A stretch of 64,000 bases of DNA, from assembly GCF_003386235.1 (NCBI RefSeq), contig NZ_QRDZ01000007.1:124001-188000 (forward strand), given 5' to 3'. The notes under the pieces are model-generated. The model did no database searches, was not told the origin of the DNA, and saw only the letters and a program-made list of their open reading frames with translations. The stretch is from Cohnella phaseoli. Its GTDB lineage: Bacteria; Bacillota; Bacilli; Paenibacillales; Paenibacillaceae. Both the position numbers and the translations under genes were made by a program. Shown here piece after piece: positions 60,234-64,000 of the stretch (position 1 is the first letter of the stretch; each line of letters starts with the position of its first letter).

Positions 60234-63155
60234 TTAGTTCTGGTTGTGGAACACAGTGCTTGTGGTTTTGCCATTCGGAGCAGTAGCTGTTACAACGAAC
60301 TGATAAGGCTTCGTAGTATCAGTTACACTAAATCCAGTAAACTCGCCAGTAATCGCATTGACAGTAACTGCAACGTTTGTCAATTCGGACACTGTGTAAC
60401 GAACACCCAGCAGCTTATCATACGTGTTAATTGCATCCTTCTCGTATGCAACGCCATAGTTATCCGTTACTTTTGCTGCCATTTCTACTGGTGCGAACTT
60501 GTTATTCACAGCAGTACCAAGGTTCTTAGAGCCATCGGAAGTAATCGCGTCAGCAATTACAGCATCGTTTTTAACCGTTACTTTAGCACTCAGTGTTGCA
60601 GACTCGCCATTTGCTTTAGCGATAACAACAGAAACTGTAGCTTCACCGGCTTTGTTACCAACAATTCTGCCAGCATCGGCTTCTGCATTCACTACATTAT
60701 TATTCGAAGAAGCAACGTTACGAACCAGCGATGGAACAGCTACAGAATTCCCAGCGTTATCCTTAACAGTCAAACCAACTTCTTTAGCTGGCAAGAAAGT
60801 AGAAAGTGACGTTGGTGCTACATTATCTGCAGTTGCAAATGCCGCAACTCCTGTAAACAAAGCTTTATTGTCTCTAGCAGCGTACAGAGTGATGTCGCCA
60901 ACAGAGTAGTTCAGCGGTGTTTGAGCGTCAATTGCATCAATCGACACTGCGACTGTGCTGGAGATTGCTTTCCACGTTGTATCATTCTCCTCCAACGTAG
61001 CTTTAAGAGTAGCTCTGCCAGTAGAACCAGTTGTTGCTTGGAAGAATAGATCGCCGTTGATACTAGCAGTCGTTGTAGAGTATACCGACTGAGCAACGCT
61101 CGAACCTGTTCCAGCAACCGGAATAGCACCAGTTACTGTAATTCCCGAAGAAACTGCAGATGCGCCAGTTCCGGAACCGTTGATGAAGTCATACGAAACA
61201 CGATAGTTAGCTGGAAGTGCTTTTTCGTACTTATCGCCATACTGGTCAAGAATGTTAATGACAAACTTTGATTCAGCATTCAGAACCATTTTGTCATGAG
61301 CCTTAGTAGCAACCTTCAGAGAAGCAGGTTTGCGCTCAGGGTTTACCTTGATTTGCAGTTGTTTAGAAGTATTAGCATTCGGAGAAAGAATGCTCAGGTT
61401 CAAGAATACAAACGAATTCTTAACTGCAGTAATAGACGGAAGATGAATTTTGCCTCTGTTAGGGCCAACCGTTACGATTTTCGCACCAGTACCGCCTACA
61501 CCAGATCCATTCAAGATAAAGCGATCATTTTTAGCATTATCAGCAATTTCTGCTGCAGTCAGTTGATCACCATTAGCATCGAATGCATTGAAAGTGACAT
61601 ATTTATCAGCATCATTCTCTGCAAGTGTACCATCAAAGCCATTGAATTCAATGGAGGTAGCTACTTTGGAAGTTCCAACTTCGAACTTCGCAGTTGCAGT
61701 TGCAGAACCAACAAACAATGTCAGAGTATGAGTAGAAGCTTTGTCCGTCTTCTTATCAAGCGTTACACGCACTTCATACTCATCGTCACTATCATAGTCG
61801 TCAACCGTGACTTTGGAATCTTGAAGGTATGGCAGGATATTGTTGTTGAACACAGGGTTCAGGTTTTGACTTACTGCAACAGGATTGCCGTATTGGTCAT
61901 ATACACTCAATTGAGCAGTAGCTGTATCGCCGTTACCAATGATAGCAGCTTTACCGTTGTCATACTTGAATTCGCTCAGTTCAGCTTTGGAGATGAAAGG
62001 CTCAAAACCAAGTTTGAACGATTTGAACGCAGTCAGATGGTTTTCGTTAGCATAGACATAAATCGGAATTTGTGTCAGGCCTTTGTTGTAAGAATTTTGT
62101 GCTGTGTTGATTCTCACAACCAAGTAACCTTCAGAATCCTTAGTCAGCGTAGCACCGAGGATCGCATCAGCAGTAACAGTGTAGTTAGCGGAGTTGAACG
62201 AAGCCAACTTACCATATTGGTTTTCCGCTCTCAGTTTAACACGTGCAGCAGTTGTATACGCGATTTCGTCGCTTGTTGTTACGAAGTCAAGCTTCGCAAC
62301 TTTTTCGTCTTCACCTTTGAAAGAAGCTGTAGCAGTAGCGATTTCCTCTGCATCAAGGCCAGACAGAGTGACAGTGTAGTCTGCTTCAGTGATCTTGGAG
62401 CTAGTCAAAGTCAGTGTAGCAGATTTCTTGTCTTCAGACCATTTCGTCTCAGTTGCAACAGATCCAGTTCCGCGCTTAAGAGCCAGTTTCGCTTTCTCTG
62501 TGTCAACAGCTTTGTCCAGAGTTACCGTTACTTCGTTGTAGTCGCTAGCTTTAGCAGAAGCTACAGAAACCTTAGCAGGTTCAACTTGGTTCAGCTTCTC
62601 GTAAACCGAGTAGCCAACAAGGATCGTTTGGCCGCGAGTAGCGTCAGCTTTGTAGTCCAGACCAGTAGCGATCAGACCAGCGTCCAGAGCAGCCTTGATG
62701 TAAGGAGCAGCCCATGCGGAAGCACCTTCAACTGCTTCAGCTTTCTCGTCGATCTTCAGATCAGCAGCTTGAACAGCAACTTTGATCACTTGCTCAACTG
62801 TTACGTTAGCTTTAGGATCGAATTTGCCGTTGTAGCCTTCAACCAAACCTGCTTTAGCAGCAGCTTCGATTGCGCCATACCACCATTGCTTGGAATTAAC
62901 ATCAGAGAAAGTTGCCGTAGCAGGCTTCTCTGGAGCCAATCCGGAGATGGCAATAGCGATCGTAGCGAACTCAGCGCGGTTCAGGTTAGCGTCCAGACGA
63001 GCATCGCCGTCAGGGTTACCTTTCAGTACGCCTTTATCAACAAGTGCTTGGTATTTCTGTGCAACCGTCAATTCAGTGTCGGCTGCAGATGCCATGGATG
63101 CGAACAAGCCGAATACCAGGGCGAAGGAAAGCAGAATAGATAAACTTTTCTTCAT
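60234..63155 (-). CDS. Major S-layer protein with N-terminal SLH domains
   Basis: Exported S-layer-type protein of 973 aa. A signal peptide (MKKSLSILLSFALVFGLFAS, cut near ASA-AD) is followed by three SLH domains (about 28-200; RAEFATIAIAISGLAPEKPA, then FSDVNSKQWWYGAIEAAAKA). These would bind pyruvylated secondary wall polymer. The remaining 770 residues are Ig-like beta domains rich in Ala, Thr, Val and Lys, with many Ser/Thr sites. The layout is that of SpaA-like S-layer proteins. The ATG at 63155 has GGAGGAG eleven bases upstream; the frame to 63260 is a leader artefact. Strong terminator and long leader fit a highly expressed gene. Confidence 0.93.
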   Translation of the reverse strand: MKKSLSILLSFALVFGLFASMASAADTELTVAQKYQALVDKGVLKGNPDGDARLDANLNRAEFATIAIAISGLAPEKPATATFSDVNSKQWWYGAIEAAAKAGLVEGYNGKFDPKANVTVEQVIKVAVQAADLKIDEKAEAVEGASAWAAPYIKAALDAGLIATGLDYKADATRGQTILVGYSVYEKLNQVEPAKVSVASAKASDYNEVTVTLDKAVDTEKAKLALKRGTGSVATETKWSEDKKSATLTLTSSKITEADYTVTLSGLDAEEIATATASFKGEDEKVAKLDFVTTSDEIAYTTAARVKLRAENQYGKLASFNSANYTVTADAILGATLTKDSEGYLVVRINTAQNSYNKGLTQIPIYVYANENHLTAFKSFKLGFEPFISKAELSEFKYDNGKAAIIGNGDTATAQLSVYDQYGNPVAVSQNLNPVFNNNILPYLQDSKVTVDDYDSDDEYEVRVTLDKKTDKASTHTLTLFVGSATATAKFEVGTSKVATSIEFNGFDGTLAENDADKYVTFNAFDANGDQLTAAEIADNAKNDRFILNGSGVGGTGAKIVTVGPNRGKIHLPSITAVKNSFVFLNLSILSPNANTSKQLQIKVNPERKPASLKVATKAHDKMVLNAESKFVINILDQYGDKYEKALPANYRVSYDFINGSGTGASAVSSGITVTGAIPVAGTGSSVAQSVYSTTTASINGDLFFQATTGSTGRATLKATLEENDTTWKAISSTVAVSIDAIDAQTPLNYSVGDITLYAARDNKALFTGVAAFATADNVAPTSLSTFLPAKEVGLTVKDNAGNSVAVPSLVRNVASSNNNVVNAEADAGRIVGNKAGEATVSVVIAKANGESATLSAKVTVKNDAVIADAITSDGSKNLGTAVNNKFAPVEMAAKVTDNYGVAYEKDAINTYDKLLGVRYTVSELTNVAVTVNAITGEFTGFSVTDTTKPYQFVVTATAPNGKTTSTVFHNQN

Positions 63156-63384
63156 AACCTTTTTTTCTCCTCCTCGAGAAAATATCTGTTGTGTTTGTGT
63201 GTGAAAATTATAGCTCGAATCTCTCATTGGCGTTTTCACCCCCTTCCTTGAGAAGAGCATTGTCTATAATTGATGTCTGACGGCATGTCTATTTTAGTAG
63301 ATACATGTCGCAGAAACTTGAAACCTAGTAATTGTAGTGCCATACAGGCAAAAAATGGGCAGGGTAAATTATGCCACTTTCTTC
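63156..63384 (-). other. Long 5' leader of the S-layer gene
   Basis: About 220 bases between the best promoter and the start codon, without a supported gene. A small frame at 63325-63531 on the minus strand lacks a ribosome binding site and overlaps the promoter. Long leaders that extend mRNA half-life are known for S-layer genes. Confidence 0.55.
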
Positions 63385-63414
63385 ATTATACATGAGACGC
63401 TTGCCCAGCGTAAA
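63385..63414 (-). promoter_or_regulatory. Candidate promoter of the S-layer gene
   Basis: Minus strand TTTACG (63409-63414), 18 bases, TATAAT (63385-63390). The -10 is perfect and the -35 is 4/6. Other promoters closer to the start cannot be excluded. Confidence 0.55.
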
Positions 63415-63678
63415 GCACAAATTCATAGAGATGATGCGAGTTTTAGTTCCTGAGTCCCTCTCGTTGCGACCCACATCTTTAAACGCATGGGATTCGGAAA
63501 AGTTGCGGTCGAATTCAAAAACCTCAAACATTTTTATTGCGTTGTGCAGATCAACCGTTTCGTTATGTACGCTTAATCGCTACTTTAGTATAGCTTGGCC
63601 TATGCTTTAAATCATTGTCAAATCTTTTCCTATAGAACCAACATGCAACATGGCACGTCTTGGTGTAAAAGAGGGAGA

Positions 63679-63703
63679 GGGAGCCGCCCAAGGCGACTCC
63701 CTT
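63679..63703 (-). terminator. Terminator of the right-end SLH gene
   Basis: GGGAG-CGCC and GGCG-CTCCC pair around CAA with one mismatch; on the minus strand CTCTCCCTCTTTT follows. A moderate T tract, 10 bp after the stop codon. Confidence 0.7.
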
Positions 63704-63711
63704 AAATCTAC

Positions 63712-64000
63712 TTATAGCTTCTTAAGCTTTTTCATGATCCGCTCCACAATAACCGCCGCATCTGCGCGTGTCAGATTGGAATTCGGTTCGAAGCGATACG
63801 ACAATTTAGCTCCAGGAGTATTATTCGGAATCCCAGTAATATATCCGGCCTTCTGCATGGCCAGAACCGCACTGGCCGAATACACGCTGATCGTATTCGC
63901 ATCCGTAAACAACTTCTGCAGTGATACAGCATCTTTATCCATGTCTGCCTTGCCCTTGACCAAATTCAGTGCTCTTGCGATCATCACAGAAGCATCCTCA
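63712..64000 (-). CDS. SLH-domain protein (partial, C-terminal end)
   Basis: C-terminal end of a surface protein whose start lies beyond the right edge. The frame is open to base 64000 (EDASVMIARALNL), so the internal GTG and ATG near 63984-63987 are not starts. About two SLH motifs are seen: EDASVMIARALNLVKGKADM at the start, and YRFEPNSNLTRADAAVIVER near the end. It is anchored by its C-terminus, unlike the neighbouring S-layer protein. Confidence 0.85.
   Translation of the reverse strand, partial: EDASVMIARALNLVKGKADMDKDAVSLQKLFTDANTISVYSASAVLAMQKAGYITGIPNNTPGAKLSYRFEPNSNLTRADAAVIVERIMKKLKKL

Noticed and set aside
61296..63143. 615-codon open frame on the plus strand, antisense to the S-layer gene
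   Set aside because: Composition is Ser/Arg/Cys-rich without domain pattern or ribosome binding site; it is a frame shadow of the GC-skewed S-layer codons.
63325..63531. 68-codon minus-strand frame upstream of the S-layer gene
   Set aside because: No ribosome binding site, no family, and it overlaps the best S-layer promoter.

Overview
The window looks like chromosomal DNA of a spore-forming, flagellated, S-layered member of the Paenibacillaceae (Paenibacillus or a close relative). The basis is an alpha/beta-type small acid-soluble spore protein, degS-degU next to comFA and the late flagellar genes in the order known from Bacillus, SLH-domain surface proteins, and strong Gram-positive ribosome binding sites with frequent TTG and GTG starts. 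Almost every gene lies on the minus strand. No rRNA, tRNA or CRISPR array was seen.

Region 1 (1-18057) is the degSU/comF/late-flagellar block. In transcription order it holds degS, degU, a small membrane-anchored unknown, comFA, comFC, an inserted acyltransferase, yvyF, flgM, flgN, flgK, flgL, a yviE-like gene, fliW, csrA, hag, flaG and the start of fliD. It carries two sigma-D type promoters. One lies before hag, with candidate CsrA sites in the leader. The other lies before flgM and is built into the terminator of yvyF. A foreign or rearranged patch (about 11.9-15.4 kb) splits comFA from its old upstream neighbour. It contains a broken Rpn-type gene, a plus-strand pair (unknown secreted protein plus a secreted metzincin), a truncated second copy of the first gene of that pair, and a diverged duplicate of the comFA 5' end.

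Region 2 (18.2-25.7 kb) has an exported phosphodiester-glycosidase (NAGPA) protein, a YjbR-like protein and a very large SLH/Ig-like surface protein. Region 3 (25.7-29.5 kb) is a decayed accessory stretch: an AT-rich acyltransferase, a remnant of another acyltransferase, an IS1182-family transposase relic and long hairpins. Region 4 (29.5-33.6 kb) has metK, a SASP gene and rfbC-rfbB-rfbD (dTDP-rhamnose).

Region 5 (33.7-57.2 kb) is the centrepiece, a tightly overlapping minus-strand glycan operon. It encodes a Wzz-like protein, a PglF/EpsC-like dehydratase, an O-antigen-ligase-like protein with a TPR-like tail, the legionaminic acid pathway (legB, legC, legG, legI, a NeuD/PglD-type acetyltransferase, a PtmE-like nucleotidyltransferase, legF), an amidotransferase module (WbuX-type enzyme with HisF and HisH paralogues), a polytopic membrane protein, a MurJ/Wzx-type flippase, an HpcH/HpaI aldolase, a phosphoglycosyl transferase, an AsnB-type amidotransferase, a GT-B glycosyltransferase and a secreted beta-propeller protein. 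Together these could make, amidate, flip and attach a nonulosonic-acid-containing glycan. Region 6 (57.2-64 kb) has an IS256-family relic, a large exported protein of unknown role, a major S-layer protein with a long leader, and the C-terminal end of another SLH protein. The close position of the S-layer gene suggests that the S-layer or flagellin could be the glycan acceptor; this is inference.
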